64,000 nucleotides of DNA from Pseudomonadota bacterium (GTDB lineage Bacteria > Pseudomonadota > Gammaproteobacteria > Acidithiobacillales > Acidithiobacillaceae). The notes under the pieces are model-generated. The model was not told where the DNA came from. It saw nothing but the letters and a program-made list of their open reading frames with translations, and did not search any database. The translations under genes and the position numbers were made by a program. The stretch spans positions 42,982 through 106,981 of the forward strand of contig JAKARO010000004.1 in NCBI GenBank assembly GCA_021821885.1, given 5' to 3'. Of the stretch, positions 1 through 9,260 are shown one piece after another; the stretch's first letter is position 1, and the number at the start of each line of letters is the position of its first letter.

Positions 1-2
1 GG

Positions 3-920
3 CAGGGCCGGAGTGTCAGGCTCTGGGGACATAATCCGGACCATTTGCCTGGCATTCCCGGAGGGCTTGATCTGGCCCCCCTGTTCCCTGGGCTGCGCCG
101 CCCTCATGGTCTCATGGTAGTTCCCGACTGGAGGGGAGCTGTCCATGGGGCAGATGTGCTGCTTCTGGCTGTTCCCAGCCATGCTCTCCGTAGCCTGCTG
201 CGGTCCCGGATTGCGGACAGGGGCTCCGCGCAGACCCTGGTTCTGGCAAGCAAGGGCCTCGAGCGGGACGGAGGCGCACGCCTGGATCTGGTGGTGGCGG
301 AGGAATGGCCGGACCGGGACCTCGTGGTGCTGTCCGGTCCCACTTTTGCGGCCGACCTGGTGCACGGGAAACCGCTAGCTATGGCACTGGCCTCGAAAAA
401 TCTTTCCCTGGCAGAAGCCCTTGCAGCGGAACTGAGGAGCAACCAGCTTCGAATTTACCCCGGGATGGACGTTGCGGGAGTCTGTCTCGCAGGCGCCATC
501 AAGAACGTGCTGGCTATTGCCGCTGGCATATCGGATGGACTGGAAAATGGAGATAGCGCAAGGGCGGCCCTGATTACCCGGGGGCTTGCGGAGCTTCACC
601 GTCTTGGTACGGCACTGGGCGGGCGTACGGAGACGTTTATGGGGCTGGCGGGGGCTGGAGATCTTATCCTTACGGCTGCCAGCGATCTCTCCCGAAACCG
701 CCAGTTTGGACTGGGAATTGGCCGCGGAGAAAAAAAGGAAGCCATCCTTGAACGGCTCGGGCAGGAGGTCGAAGGCGTGCACAGCAGTTTTGCGCTCTTC
801 CATCTGGCCCAGCAGCTTGGCATCGAAATGCCTATTACAGAACATGTGTACCGGGTTCTGTATGAAGGAGAGCCGCCTGCAGCTGCCAGCCGCGCCCTTA
901 TGTGCCGGGGGCTGGCATGA
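3..920 (+). CDS. gpsA: NAD(P)H-dependent glycerol-3-phosphate dehydrogenase, 5' end cut off by the window
   Basis: This cytoplasmic enzyme reduces dihydroxyacetone phosphate to sn-glycerol-3-phosphate, the backbone precursor of phospholipids. The frame is open from base 3, and the first residues (RSVRLWGHNPDH) match the family segment just after the Rossmann GxGxxG loop, so about 10-25 residues and the start lie off-window. Visible family signatures are VPSHALR, the KGLE loop, SGPTFA, and the catalytic-domain stretch GAIKNVLAIAAGISDGL with its conserved Lys. MGLAGAGDL and the substrate-binding SRNRQFG follow. The C-terminus is intact, ending at TGA 918-920. It precedes the hopanoid genes on the same strand, separated by a 180-base gap with a hairpin and possible promoter. 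Identification is secure; only the N-terminus is missing. Confidence 0.93.
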   Translation, partial: QGRSVRLWGHNPDHLPGIPGGLDLAPLFPGLRRPHGLMVVPDWRGAVHGADVLLLAVPSHALRSLLRSRIADRGSAQTLVLASKGLERDGGARLDLVVAEEWPDRDLVVLSGPTFAADLVHGKPLAMALASKNLSLAEALAAELRSNQLRIYPGMDVAGVCLAGAIKNVLAIAAGISDGLENGDSARAALITRGLAELHRLGTALGGRTETFMGLAGAGDLILTAASDLSRNRQFGLGIGRGEKKEAILERLGQEVEGVHSSFALFHLAQQLGIEMPITEHVYRVLYEGEPPAAASRALMCRGLA

Positions 921-995
921 CCGTTTCCGGGACGTGTTAATTCTCTTCTGGGGATGCCTGCCGTTCTGCTGGCCGTACCGGGATGATATGGGCAG

Positions 996-1018
996 GGCAG
1001 GTGCGGACTGCGCCTGCC
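996..1018 (+). other. Strong hairpin between gpsA and the squalene synthase gene
   Basis: GGCAGGTGC and GCGCCTGCC form a 9-bp stem with one G-T pair and a 5-base loop. No T-run follows, so it is not a classical intrinsic terminator. It could slow polymerase or protect a 3' end between gpsA and the hopanoid operon. Confidence 0.35.
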
Positions 1019-1039
1019 GGGTGGGAGAATCCTTGAGAC

Positions 1040-1068
1040 TTGCGCTTTTTCCGGGAGATTGGTTACAT
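1040..1068 (+). promoter_or_regulatory. Possible sigma70 promoter for the hopanoid operon
   Basis: TTGCGC and TTACAT are separated by 17 bases. The -10 box matches consensus at only three positions, so this is a weak call. The predicted transcript would begin near 1075, just upstream of the GTG start at 1101. It would exclude the longer TTG start at 1059. Confidence 0.3.
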
Positions 1069-1100
1069 TCGCGCTTCAGTCAGCCTGGCATGGAAGCACT

Positions 1101-2186
1101 GTGACAGAAAACGACAGAAAAACACCGGTTTCCGAACCAGAATCTGTAGAAATCCTGAACCTGGAATCAGCCTTGGCGTTTCAGAAGGAAAGCCTGCAGG
1201 CAGTTTCGCGTACGTTTGCCCTGACTATTCCCAGACTGCCGAACGGGCTGCGCGAGGCTGTCGGGAATGGCTATCTGCTCTGCCGTATAGCGGATACTAT
1301 TGAAGATGATCCCAATCTCCCCTATGCAGAGAAAGCCTACTGGCAGAAACGTTTTCTGGAGGTAGTAGAGGGGAGGGACAGCGCGGCGAACTTTGCCTGC
1401 GAATACGGATCTGTAATGGCCGCGAGCCTTTCTGCTGGCGAACATGAACTGATTCGGAATACCCCCCTGGTCATTCGGCTTACCCACAGTTTCAATCCCG
1501 CGCAGCGCACGGCTCTGGCCCGGTGTGTCCGGATCATGGGAACAGGAATGGCTGAATTCCAGCAGCAGGCTTCCCGTTCCGGTTTGCCCGACGGGGCGGC
1601 TATGGACCGGTACTGCTATGTGGTGGCGGGTGTTGTGGGAGAAATGCTGACGTCACTATTTGTGGATTACGAACCCAGGCTGTGCTCCAAGGAGGAGGAG
1701 ATGCAGCGTCTTGCCATATCTTTTGGGCAGGGGCTGCAGATGACCAATATTCTGAAGGATATCTGGACAGACTGGGAAAGGGGTGTACTCTGGCTGCCAC
1801 GCAGTTGCCTTCTTGCCCATGGGTGTCACCCTGAGATGCTGCATCCTGGAACGGAGGACCCCGGTTTCCGGGGGGCCCTTCTGGAACTTATCCAGATGGC
1901 TGCTACCCATCTGGCCAACGCCATGCAGTATACGATGAAAATCCCTGCGGACCAGACGGGGATGCGAGACTTCTGTCTTTGGGCCATTGCCATGGCCGTT
2001 CTGACCCTCCGCCGCATTTCTGCCAACCCCCACTTCTGTTCCGGAGAAGAAGTGAAGATTGGTCGTGACAGTGTATACCGGGTTGTCTGGATGACGCGGT
2101 TTCTGCACCGTTCCAATGGACTGCTGGATCTTGCTTTCCGTGTGGGTGCAAAGCCCCTTACGGTGGTCCGGGAGCCTGCATGCTGA
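1101..2186 (+). CDS. sqs: Squalene synthase (farnesyl-diphosphate farnesyltransferase, eukaryotic-like type)
   Basis: This 361-residue protein should condense two farnesyl diphosphates and reduce the product to squalene, the substrate of the next gene. Both Asp-rich Mg/diphosphate motifs are visible: CRIADTIEDD early, and MTNILKDIWTDWERG in the second half. SRTFALTIP and YCYVVAGVVGEM resemble eukaryotic squalene synthase regions, and the C-terminal IPADQTGMRDFC segment also fits that subfamily better than HpnC/HpnD. No hpnC or hpnE is in the window, supporting a one-enzyme route. The membrane anchor of eukaryotic enzymes is absent. GTG 1101 is preferred because GGAAG lies just upstream; TTG 1059 is an alternative. 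The 3' end overlaps shc by 7 bases. Confidence 0.88.
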   Translation: MTENDRKTPVSEPESVEILNLESALAFQKESLQAVSRTFALTIPRLPNGLREAVGNGYLLCRIADTIEDDPNLPYAEKAYWQKRFLEVVEGRDSAANFACEYGSVMAASLSAGEHELIRNTPLVIRLTHSFNPAQRTALARCVRIMGTGMAEFQQQASRSGLPDGAAMDRYCYVVAGVVGEMLTSLFVDYEPRLCSKEEEMQRLAISFGQGLQMTNILKDIWTDWERGVLWLPRSCLLAHGCHPEMLHPGTEDPGFRGALLELIQMAATHLANAMQYTMKIPADQTGMRDFCLWAIAMAVLTLRRISANPHFCSGEEVKIGRDSVYRVVWMTRFLHRSNGLLDLAFRVGAKPLTVVREPAC

Positions 2187-4117
2187 TGAAAACCCCACTT
2201 TATGGCATTTCGCGCCAGCCGGGCAGAATGGATTCTGCTCTCCAGCAGAGTCTTGCTGCGGCTCACCGGGCCCTGCTCGGATACCAGGCCGAAGATGGCC
2301 ACTGGTGTTTTGAGTTTGAGGCAGACTGCACCATTCCCGCCGAATACATCCTCATGATGCATTACATGGATGAACGGGATTCTGGTCTGGAGGAAAAAAT
2401 GGCTGTTTACCTGCGCCGCCATCAGGCAGAACATGGTGGATGGCCCCTCTATTATGGGGGGCACTTCGACATGAGCGCATCGGTAAAGGCATATTATGCA
2501 CTGAAACTTGCGGGGGATGATCCCGATGTGCCCCATATGCGCCGCGCCCGGGCAGCCATTCTTGCCCATGGAGGAGCCGAGCGTGCAAATGTCTTTACCC
2601 GTATTACTCTGGCACTGTTCCAGCAGGTTCCATGGCGTGCGGTGCCTTTTATACCGGTGGAGACTCTTCTTTTTCCCTCCTGGTTCCCCATGCATATATA
2701 CAAAGTGGCATCGTGGTCGCGAACAGTCATGGTGCCCCTTTTTATCCTGTGCAGCCTGAAAGCCAGAGCAAAGAACCCCTTGGGTATTGGCATTGCGGAA
2801 CTGTTCTGCCAGCCTCCAGAAGAGATTTCCGACTATTTTGCCCATGCCCGTCGGGGATGGATTTCCTGTATTTTTCTGTGGTTTGATGCTGCCGGGCGTG
2901 CGCTGGAGACTTTTATTCCTGCCTGGTTGAGGCGCAAGGCAGTATGTAGGGCGGAATCCTGGTTTACGGCAAGACTGAACGGTGAAGACGGACTCAACGG
3001 CATTTTCCCGGCGATGGTGAATGCCCATGAGGCCCTTGCCCTGCTAGGGTACCCTCCCGAGCATCCCTATCGCCAGCAGACCGGAGCAGCCCTCCGGAAA
3101 CTCTTGGTAGAGCGCTCCCATGAAGCGTACTGCCAGCCCTGTGTATCTCCGGTCTGGGACAGCTGTTTGGCTCTTCATGCACTGCTGGAGTGCCAAGGTG
3201 AGCCTGGCCCCGCAGGCGAGAAATGCATCCAATGGTTGCTGGAGCGCCAGATCACCGAGGAGCCGGGCGACTGGCGTGAAAGACGCCCCGGACTCCCGGG
3301 TGGAGGCTGGGCATTCCAGTACCGCAATGCATATTACCCGGATCTGGACGATACGGCAGCGGTTGCCTGGGCGCTCACCCGCGCTGCCCGGCCAGAAGAC
3401 CGGCCAGTGGTAGAAAGGGCAGCCGACTGGTTGGCTGGGATGCAGTCGCGTTCTGGTGGCTTCGGGGCATACGATGCAGAAAATACCTGCTATTACCTCA
3501 ACGAGATACCCTTTGCAGACCATAAGGCGCTCCTGGATCCACCGACCGCCGATGTGACCGGGCGGGTTGTGGCATTCCTGGCCGCCCTTGGCCGGCCCAA
3601 GGATGGGCCCGTGGTCAAACGGGCCGTAGGTTACCTGATCCAGGAGCAGGAACCGGCAGGATGCTGGTTTGGACGCTGGGGGACCAACTACATCTATGGT
3701 ACCTGGTCGGTACTGATGGCGCTCGCGGAGCTCCAGGATCCTGCCTTGCAGGGAGTCATAGAACGGGCAGGGGACTGGCTGCGTTCGGTGCAGCAGCCTG
3801 ACGGAGGCTGGGGGGAGAGCAATGATTCCTATGCCGATTCTGGTCTGGCCGGATTGGGACAGTCTTCCACAGCGGCGCAGACAGCCTGGGCCTGTCTTGG
3901 GCTCATGGCTGCGGGGGACCGGGACAGCGAGAGCCTGCGCCGGGGCATTTTCTGGCTCCAGGCCCACCAGGAGCGTGGTGGAGACTGGCAGGATCCATTT
4001 TTTAATGCTCCGGGTTTCCCGCGCGTGTTCTATATTACCTACCATGGCTACAAGGCCTATTTCCCGTTGTGGGCATTGGCACGCTACCGGAATCTGACGG
4101 AGGAGACTTGCGGCTAG
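2180..4117 (+). CDS. shc: Squalene-hopene cyclase
   Basis: Shc cyclises squalene to hopene/diplopterol on the inner face of the cytoplasmic membrane. The 645-residue length is normal. The catalytic DxDDTA motif (DLDDTA) is at about residues 388-393, with Asp390 as the likely general acid. Repeated QW-type motifs are seen along the chain (DGHWCFEFE, EHGGWPLYYGG, GGWAFQY, GGWGES, GGDWQDPFF). MPAxxxxW-type helices near residues 160-180 suit monotopic membrane attachment. The ATG at 2180 overlaps the squalene synthase stop, so the two enzymes are translationally coupled. The same protein is called HpnF in hopanoid nomenclature. Nothing suggests loss of function. Confidence 0.97.
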   Translation: MLMKTPLYGISRQPGRMDSALQQSLAAAHRALLGYQAEDGHWCFEFEADCTIPAEYILMMHYMDERDSGLEEKMAVYLRRHQAEHGGWPLYYGGHFDMSASVKAYYALKLAGDDPDVPHMRRARAAILAHGGAERANVFTRITLALFQQVPWRAVPFIPVETLLFPSWFPMHIYKVASWSRTVMVPLFILCSLKARAKNPLGIGIAELFCQPPEEISDYFAHARRGWISCIFLWFDAAGRALETFIPAWLRRKAVCRAESWFTARLNGEDGLNGIFPAMVNAHEALALLGYPPEHPYRQQTGAALRKLLVERSHEAYCQPCVSPVWDSCLALHALLECQGEPGPAGEKCIQWLLERQITEEPGDWRERRPGLPGGGWAFQYRNAYYPDLDDTAAVAWALTRAARPEDRPVVERAADWLAGMQSRSGGFGAYDAENTCYYLNEIPFADHKALLDPPTADVTGRVVAFLAALGRPKDGPVVKRAVGYLIQEQEPAGCWFGRWGTNYIYGTWSVLMALAELQDPALQGVIERAGDWLRSVQQPDGGWGESNDSYADSGLAGLGQSSTAAQTAWACLGLMAAGDRDSESLRRGIFWLQAHQERGGDWQDPFFNAPGFPRVFYITYHGYKAYFPLWALARYRNLTEETCG

Positions 4118-4803
4118 GCATTCTGGTAGCGCTGGAGGCCGAAGCCCTTGCCTTGGGCGTCCGCGGTCCCCAGACTGGCTGTGTACAGCCCTTCGGCCGT
4201 GACCGACTTCTGGTGGTTTCGGGCATGGGACCCGATAATGCCGAACAGGCAGGGATGGCTCTGGTTAGACAGGGGGCAGAAGCCCTGCTGAGCATTGGAA
4301 CCGCTGGTGCCCTTGATCCCGGTCTTGCCCCAGGAAAAATGTGTCTCCCCAGGGAGGTGCTCTGGCAGGGGCGGCGCTATCCCTGTGATGCAAGTCTGCG
4401 GCAGGATATTTTTCTCGCTGCTTGCGGTCCGGTGTCTGAGGAGCTTCTGCTATCTGTGGCCACTCCCTGTGCAAGTCCCATGGAAAAGAGGGCAGCTTTC
4501 ACGCGCTGTGGTGCTGCAGCCGTCGATATGGAAAGTGGGGCGCTTGCCGCACTGGCGGAGCAGTATTCCTGTCCTTTCGCTGTTTTCCGGGTGATTGTGG
4601 ACAGTGCCGGCCTCGCACTTCCTGCGGCTGTACTGAAGGGGGTGGACCCCTATGGCCGGGTTCGTCCGTTGCCCTTCCTTTGGCAGCTACTCAGGGGTCC
4701 AGCCCAGGTGGCCGATCTCTGGGGTCTGAGGCAGGGGATGATGGCGGCTTCAGGACCTTTGGCGGTATTGGGAGGGTTTCTTGCTGGAGGACCGGGGGCA
4801 TGA
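4108..4803 (+). CDS. hpnG: Hopanoid-associated phosphorylase HpnG (adenosylhopane nucleosidase)
   Basis: HpnG belongs to the MTA/SAH nucleosidase-phosphorylase fold and removes adenine from adenosylhopane, giving the ribosylhopane route to bacteriohopanetetrol. Seen here are the beta-strand start LGILVALEAE, the glycine-rich GMGPDNAE, IGTAGALDP, and the family VDMESGALA (substrate ribose-binding Met-Glu) with a downstream IVDSAG Asp. The chosen TTG at 4108 has GGAGGAG just upstream and overlaps the shc stop. A GTG at 4069 would overlap shc by about 49 bases and lacks a ribosome site. The stop overlaps the hpnA start as ATGA. Its place between shc and hpnA supports the hopanoid role; the start remains uncertain. 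Confidence 0.88.
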   Translation: MRLGILVALEAEALALGVRGPQTGCVQPFGRDRLLVVSGMGPDNAEQAGMALVRQGAEALLSIGTAGALDPGLAPGKMCLPREVLWQGRRYPCDASLRQDIFLAACGPVSEELLLSVATPCASPMEKRAAFTRCGAAAVDMESGALAALAEQYSCPFAVFRVIVDSAGLALPAAVLKGVDPYGRVRPLPFLWQLLRGPAQVADLWGLRQGMMAASGPLAVLGGFLAGGPGA

Positions 4804-5789
4804 AGGCCCTGGTCACAGGCGCGTCGGGTTTTGTGGGTGGCGCAGTTCTGCGTTTTCTGGCCGGCCAGGGTGTGGAGGCCAGGGTACTCGCGCGGCCCGG
4901 GGCAGATCCCGCAAACTGGGAATCCCTCCCGGTGGAAACTGTTTCGGGGGACCTGGAGGATGCGGAGAGTCTCCGTCGGGCCGTCCAAGGCTGCCGCTGG
5001 ATTTTTCATGTGGCCGCCGATTACCGTCTATGGGTCCCGGACCCGGTTCCGATGTACGCCAGCAACGTGGGCGGGACTGAACAGCTGATCCGGGCTGCCC
5101 TGGATGCAGGGGCCGAGCGTATCGTCTATACAAGCAGTGTGGCCGTTCTGGGCTTTTATGGGGATGGGCGGTCCAGCGACGAGAAGGCCCCGGCACGCCT
5201 TGAGGACATGATCGGGCATTATAAACGTTCGAAATACCTGGCCGAGGAGCGGGTACGTAGCCTCTGCGAGAACGAGGGCGCGCCGGTGGTCATCGTCAAT
5301 CCGTCTACACCCATTGGCCCGGCGGACCGCAAGCCCACTCCAACCGGACGTCTCGTCCGGGATGCCGCGGCAGGGAAGATACCTGCCTATGTGGATACGG
5401 GCCTGAACGTTGTCCATGTGGATGACGTGGCAGCAGGCCACTGGCTCGCCCTGCACAGGGGGCAGACCGGGCAGCGCTACATCCTGGGGGGGGACAATCT
5501 TCCTCTGTCTGCCATCCTGACCCGGATTGCCGGCCTTACCGGCCACTCTTCTCCCCGGTGGCAAATTCCCCGGCGCTTCCTGTATCCCCTCGCTTGGGCG
5601 GGTGAACAATGGATCCGCTGGCGTGGATACGGCACGCCACTGGTCACCCTGGACGAACTGCGGATGGCCGCGCACCATATGTATTTTACTTCCGTCAAGG
5701 CAGAAAACGAACTGGGCTATTCGCACCGGCCGGCGGAGGAGGCGCTGCGGGATGCGGTAGCCTGGTTTGCCGGGAATGGCTATTTTTAG
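4800..5789 (+). CDS. hpnA: Hopanoid-associated NAD-dependent sugar epimerase/dehydratase HpnA
   Basis: This is a 329-residue short-chain dehydrogenase of the extended type. The Rossmann motif VTGASGFVGG lies at residues 5-14, and the catalytic YKRSK (YxxxK) follows the conserved TSSVAV strand. HpnA is consistently found in hopanoid clusters, but its exact substrate has not been firmly established; a redox step on the side-chain or sugar head group is inferred. The ATG overlaps the hpnG TGA by four bases. A run of eight G within the codons for ILGGDN is a possible slippage site, although the frame is intact here. Downstream hpnI starts 12 bases after its stop. Confidence 0.9.
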   Translation: MKALVTGASGFVGGAVLRFLAGQGVEARVLARPGADPANWESLPVETVSGDLEDAESLRRAVQGCRWIFHVAADYRLWVPDPVPMYASNVGGTEQLIRAALDAGAERIVYTSSVAVLGFYGDGRSSDEKAPARLEDMIGHYKRSKYLAEERVRSLCENEGAPVVIVNPSTPIGPADRKPTPTGRLVRDAAAGKIPAYVDTGLNVVHVDDVAAGHWLALHRGQTGQRYILGGDNLPLSAILTRIAGLTGHSSPRWQIPRRFLYPLAWAGEQWIRWRGYGTPLVTLDELRMAAHHMYFTSVKAENELGYSHRPAEEALRDAVAWFAGNGYF

Positions 5790-5800
5790 GTCCCCGACGC

Positions 5801-6955
5801 ATGGGCTCACTGATTCTGCCATTGTTTGCAGGGCTGCTGCTTTCGGCCAGCGCAGTGTACTGGATTGCTGCCTGGCTGTGCGTGTGGCGCTGGCGGCCGC
5901 AGCTTGCAGACGACCAGATCCAGGAGCCGGAAGCGGAAGCCCGCGCCTGGCCAGCGGTAACCCTGCTCAAACCGTTGCACGGAGCTGAGCCCGATCTGGA
6001 GAAGAATCTCCGATCCTTCTGCGAGCAGGATTACCCGCAATATGAAGTCCTCTGTGGTGTACAGCATGCTGGTGACCCTGCTATTTTCACTGTAGAAACC
6101 CTGCAGCAGCACCATCCGGAGTATCCCCTGCGCCTGATCGTGCATGATACCCATCTTGGACAGAATCCCAAGGTCAGCAACCTGGCCGGCATTTTCACCG
6201 AGGCCCGCTATCCGGTGCTGGTACTGAGTGATGCGGACATCCAGGTAGGGCGTGACTATCTGCGCAGTCTGGTTTCTGGTCTGGAGGTTCCCGGAGTAGG
6301 GGTGGTGACCTGCCTCTACCGTGCAAGGACCCATGGTGGTTTCTGGTCCAGCCTCCTTGCGGCCCAGATCCAGGAAGCCTTTTTGCCCTCCGTCCTGCTG
6401 GCGGCCCGGATGGGTCCCCAGATCTACTGTGCAGGTGCGACGATTGCACTGCGAAGCAGTCTGCTGGAGCGCTGGGGGGGATTTGCCGCTATGGAGGATG
6501 TCTTGGCCGACGATTTTTTTATCGGCGCAAAGGCCAGAGAACTGGGTCTTTCGGTAATGCTCTCAAGGTATGTGGTCGATACGGCGGTTGAGGAGCCCGG
6601 TTTCAGGGATTTCTATGCCCATGCCCTGCGCTGGGCACGCACTACCCGGGCAGTCCGGCCGGGAGGGTATGCCCTGTCGTTCATTACCTTCCCTTTGCCG
6701 CTCGCGCTGTGCTGCGGGCCATTCCTTGGTTGGCGGGGCTGGCTGCTGGCGGGGCTGGCCCTAGGATTGCGGGTCATGTACCATAATACAATTGTGCGGA
6801 AACTGCGGTCGCCCGTTCCGCTGGCTGCGGCTGTCCTTGCGGATTTTTTGGGGATCTGGATCTGGGGACATGCGCAGCTGGCCGGCCGGGTAAGCTGGCG
6901 TGGACGCAGTTTTTCCATTGACGCCCTGGGGCGCATGCGAAATGGGGTAGAATGA
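5801..6955 (+). CDS. hpnI: Hopanoid biosynthesis glycosyltransferase HpnI
   Basis: HpnI is a ceramide-glucosyltransferase-like GT2 enzyme that attaches N-acetylglucosamine to bacteriohopanetetrol. The 384-residue protein has an N-terminal membrane segment (LILPLFAGLLLSASAVYWIA), then the GT-A core with VTLLKPLHGAEPDLEKNL. LVLSDADIQVG supplies the metal-binding DxD-type residues, EDVLADDFFIG the acceptor-side ED, and LRWARTTR is the Q/RxxRW-like motif. C-terminal hydrophobic helices anchor it. ATG 5801 was chosen because sequence upstream of it belongs to hpnA. It ends in an ATGA overlap with hpnJ. HpnI, HpnK and HpnJ are known to act in sequence on the head group. Confidence 0.92.
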   Translation: MGSLILPLFAGLLLSASAVYWIAAWLCVWRWRPQLADDQIQEPEAEARAWPAVTLLKPLHGAEPDLEKNLRSFCEQDYPQYEVLCGVQHAGDPAIFTVETLQQHHPEYPLRLIVHDTHLGQNPKVSNLAGIFTEARYPVLVLSDADIQVGRDYLRSLVSGLEVPGVGVVTCLYRARTHGGFWSSLLAAQIQEAFLPSVLLAARMGPQIYCAGATIALRSSLLERWGGFAAMEDVLADDFFIGAKARELGLSVMLSRYVVDTAVEEPGFRDFYAHALRWARTTRAVRPGGYALSFITFPLPLALCCGPFLGWRGWLLAGLALGLRVMYHNTIVRKLRSPVPLAAAVLADFLGIWIWGHAQLAGRVSWRGRSFSIDALGRMRNGVE

Positions 6956-8382
6956 TGACCATGAAGACGTTGTTTCTGCAGGCTCCTTCTTTCGAGGGGT
7001 TCGATGGAGGGGCGGGATCCAGGTATCAGGCGAAGCGGGAAATCCGTTCCTTCTGGTTCCCTACCTGGCTGGCCCAGCCTGCAGCAATGGTTCCCGGAAG
7101 CCGTCTTCTGGATGCGCCGCCAGCCGATGTAAGCGTGGAAGAGACGCTCCATATCGCGGCTTCCTATGAGCTTTGCATCATCCACACGAGCACCCCTTCC
7201 TTTGCCTCGGATGTGCGGATGGCGGAGATGCTGAAAGAGCATTATCCCTCCATGGTGATCGGCATGGTGGGAGCAAAGGTGGCGGTCGAGCCCGAGGATT
7301 CGCTGCTGGCGTCCCAGGCCATTGACTTTGTTGCCCGCGAGGAATTTGACTATACCATCCAGGAAATTGCCGAAGGGCGCAGTCTGGATTCCGTGGATGG
7401 CATTACCTATCGGGACGGAAAAGGAAAGGTGGTCCACAACCCGGACCGGGCCATGATCGAGGACATGGATTCACTGCCCTTCGTTTCGGAAGTCTACCAT
7501 CGGGACCTGCGGGTAGAAGACTATTTTATTGGCTACCTGAAGCACCCCTACATTTCTTTCTACACAGGCCGCGGGTGCCGCTCCCAGTGTACCTTCTGCC
7601 TGTGGCCACAGACAGTGGGCGGGCACCGCTACCGTACGCGCAGCCCGGCAAGTGTTATCGAGGAAGTCAAATACATCCAGAAGACCTTTCCCCAGGTGAA
7701 AGAAATTTTCTTCGACGATGACACATTTACGGATGATCGTCCTAGGGCTGAAGAGATCGCCCGTGGTCTGGGCAGGCTTGGGGTGACCTGGTCGTGCAAT
7801 GCCAAAGCAAACGTTCCGTATGAAACCCTCAAGGTCCTCCGGGAGAATGGTCTGCGTCTCCTGCTGGTTGGCTATGAATCTGGAGACCAGCAGATTCTGA
7901 ACAACATCAAAAAAGGGCTCAAGGTGGAAGCGGCGCGCAAGTTTACCGCAGACTGCCACCGACTGGGCATCAGCATTCATGGTACCTTTATTTTGGGGCT
8001 CCCTGGGGAAACCCGGGAAACCATACAGAAGACTATCGAGTTTGCCAAGGAAATCAATCCCCATACCATCCAGGTCTCCCTCGCGGCACCCTATCCTGGT
8101 ACCTATCTGTACAACCAGGCCAAGGAGCAGGGGTGGCTGACGGATGAGGACGAATCCCATCTGGTCAATGACCGGGGCGTCCAGATCAGTCCCATGAGCT
8201 ACCCGCACCTGAATCATACGGAAATTTTTGATTCGGTTGAGACAATGTATAAAAAATTCTACTTCCGCGCCGGCAAAATTGCGGAAATAACGGGTGAAAT
8301 GCTGCGCAGCTCCCAGATGATGAAGCGGCGCCTGCGGGAAGGGGTGGAATTCGTGCGGTTCCTGCGCCAGCGTCACGGTTGA
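6952..8382 (+). CDS. hpnJ: Hopanoid radical SAM enzyme HpnJ
   Basis: This 476-residue B12-binding-type radical SAM protein contracts the glucosamine ring of the hopanoid head group to a cyclitol ether in the known pathway. The [4Fe-4S] motif CRSQCTFC is at about residues 209-216. An N-terminal cobalamin-binding-like region (residues 1-150) precedes it, including YELCIIHTSTPSFASDVRMA. FFDDDTFTDD and FILGLPGET are further radical SAM barrel signatures. The start overlaps hpnI by ATGA; a second in-frame ATG at 6961 is possible. The stop overlaps the hpnK TTG. Assignment is strong from both sequence and context. Confidence 0.93.
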   Translation: MMTMKTLFLQAPSFEGFDGGAGSRYQAKREIRSFWFPTWLAQPAAMVPGSRLLDAPPADVSVEETLHIAASYELCIIHTSTPSFASDVRMAEMLKEHYPSMVIGMVGAKVAVEPEDSLLASQAIDFVAREEFDYTIQEIAEGRSLDSVDGITYRDGKGKVVHNPDRAMIEDMDSLPFVSEVYHRDLRVEDYFIGYLKHPYISFYTGRGCRSQCTFCLWPQTVGGHRYRTRSPASVIEEVKYIQKTFPQVKEIFFDDDTFTDDRPRAEEIARGLGRLGVTWSCNAKANVPYETLKVLRENGLRLLLVGYESGDQQILNNIKKGLKVEAARKFTADCHRLGISIHGTFILGLPGETRETIQKTIEFAKEINPHTIQVSLAAPYPGTYLYNQAKEQGWLTDEDESHLVNDRGVQISPMSYPHLNHTEIFDSVETMYKKFYFRAGKIAEITGEMLRSSQMMKRRLREGVEFVRFLRQRHG

Positions 8383-9260
8383 GCAGCATCGTACCTGGGA
8401 TACGGCGGCTTGTTTTTAACGCCGATGATTTTGGACTTGATCCTGCGGTCAACGAAGCTGTGGAATCGGGCTTCTGCAATGGGGTTCTTACGAGTGCCAG
8501 CCTGATGCCTGGGGCACCGGCAGCCGCAGATGCGGTGCAGCGGGCCAGGAAGTTGCCCGGGCTAGCGGTGGGGCTGCACTTGACCCTTGTGGACGGTTCA
8601 CCGGTGTTGCCACCCGACCGTGTACCAGCCCTTGTGGGCAGCGACGGACGTTTCGCCCCTGACCTGTGGAAGCGCAGTTTCCGGTATTTTTTTCTTCCCC
8701 AGGTGCGGCGGCAGCTGGAGGATGAGATTCGCGCCCAGTACGCGGCTTTTTCGGACACGGGGCTCCATCTCGATCATGCCAATGCCCACAAGCACCTGCA
8801 CCTGCATCCCACGGTACTGGACCTGATGCTCCGGGTGGGCCGGGAGCATGGGCTCCGCGCGGTGCGTGTGCCCCGGGAGCCAGTTTCCCTGGCGAGGAAA
8901 ATCGCCCCCATGGCCTGGAGTGCTGTGGTGGGGGCGGGGATGCTTTCTCCCTGGATAGGCCGAATGGCACGCCGCATCCGTGGGTATGGGCTGTTCAGCA
9001 ATGATCTTTTGCTGGGGCTGCAGGCAACCGGCAGGATGGATCTGCCCCGCGTGCTGCGGATTCTCGCCCTGCTGCCTCCCGGAAGCACGACGGAAATCTA
9101 TTTTCATCCGGCGGTTGAGCAGACGTCCTTTTTGCGCCAGCTAATGCCCGATTATAGCCCGGTAGCCGAGTGGCAGGCGCTCTGCAGTCCGGAACTGCGC
9201 GCTGCCCTGGAGAAGCAGGATATCGAGGTGGGAAGTTACAGTGATTTTTCCCGGCGTTGA
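8379..9260 (+). CDS. hpnK: Hopanoid N-acetylglucosamine deacetylase HpnK (YdjC/ChbG family)
   Basis: HpnK deacetylates the GlcNAc-hopanoid made by HpnI, giving the glucosamine form used by HpnJ. The 293-residue protein shows the YdjC core: catalytic and metal-binding Asp in FNADDFGLD (residues 13-21), a metal His in VGLHLT, and the HLDHANAHKHLHLHP cluster. The likely start is TTG 8379, overlapping the hpnJ stop as TTGA, with no better ATG nearby before the conserved strand. It ends inside the first codons of hpnN (20-base overlap). The family match is clear; the start codon is the weak point. Confidence 0.9.
   Translation: MSSIVPGIRRLVFNADDFGLDPAVNEAVESGFCNGVLTSASLMPGAPAAADAVQRARKLPGLAVGLHLTLVDGSPVLPPDRVPALVGSDGRFAPDLWKRSFRYFFLPQVRRQLEDEIRAQYAAFSDTGLHLDHANAHKHLHLHPTVLDLMLRVGREHGLRAVRVPREPVSLARKIAPMAWSAVVGAGMLSPWIGRMARRIRGYGLFSNDLLLGLQATGRMDLPRVLRILALLPPGSTTEIYFHPAVEQTSFLRQLMPDYSPVAEWQALCSPELRAALEKQDIEVGSYSDFSRR

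Noticed and set aside
1826..3028. 400-codon open frame antisense to squalene synthase and shc
   Set aside because: Both sense genes are strong family members; the antisense product has no domain.
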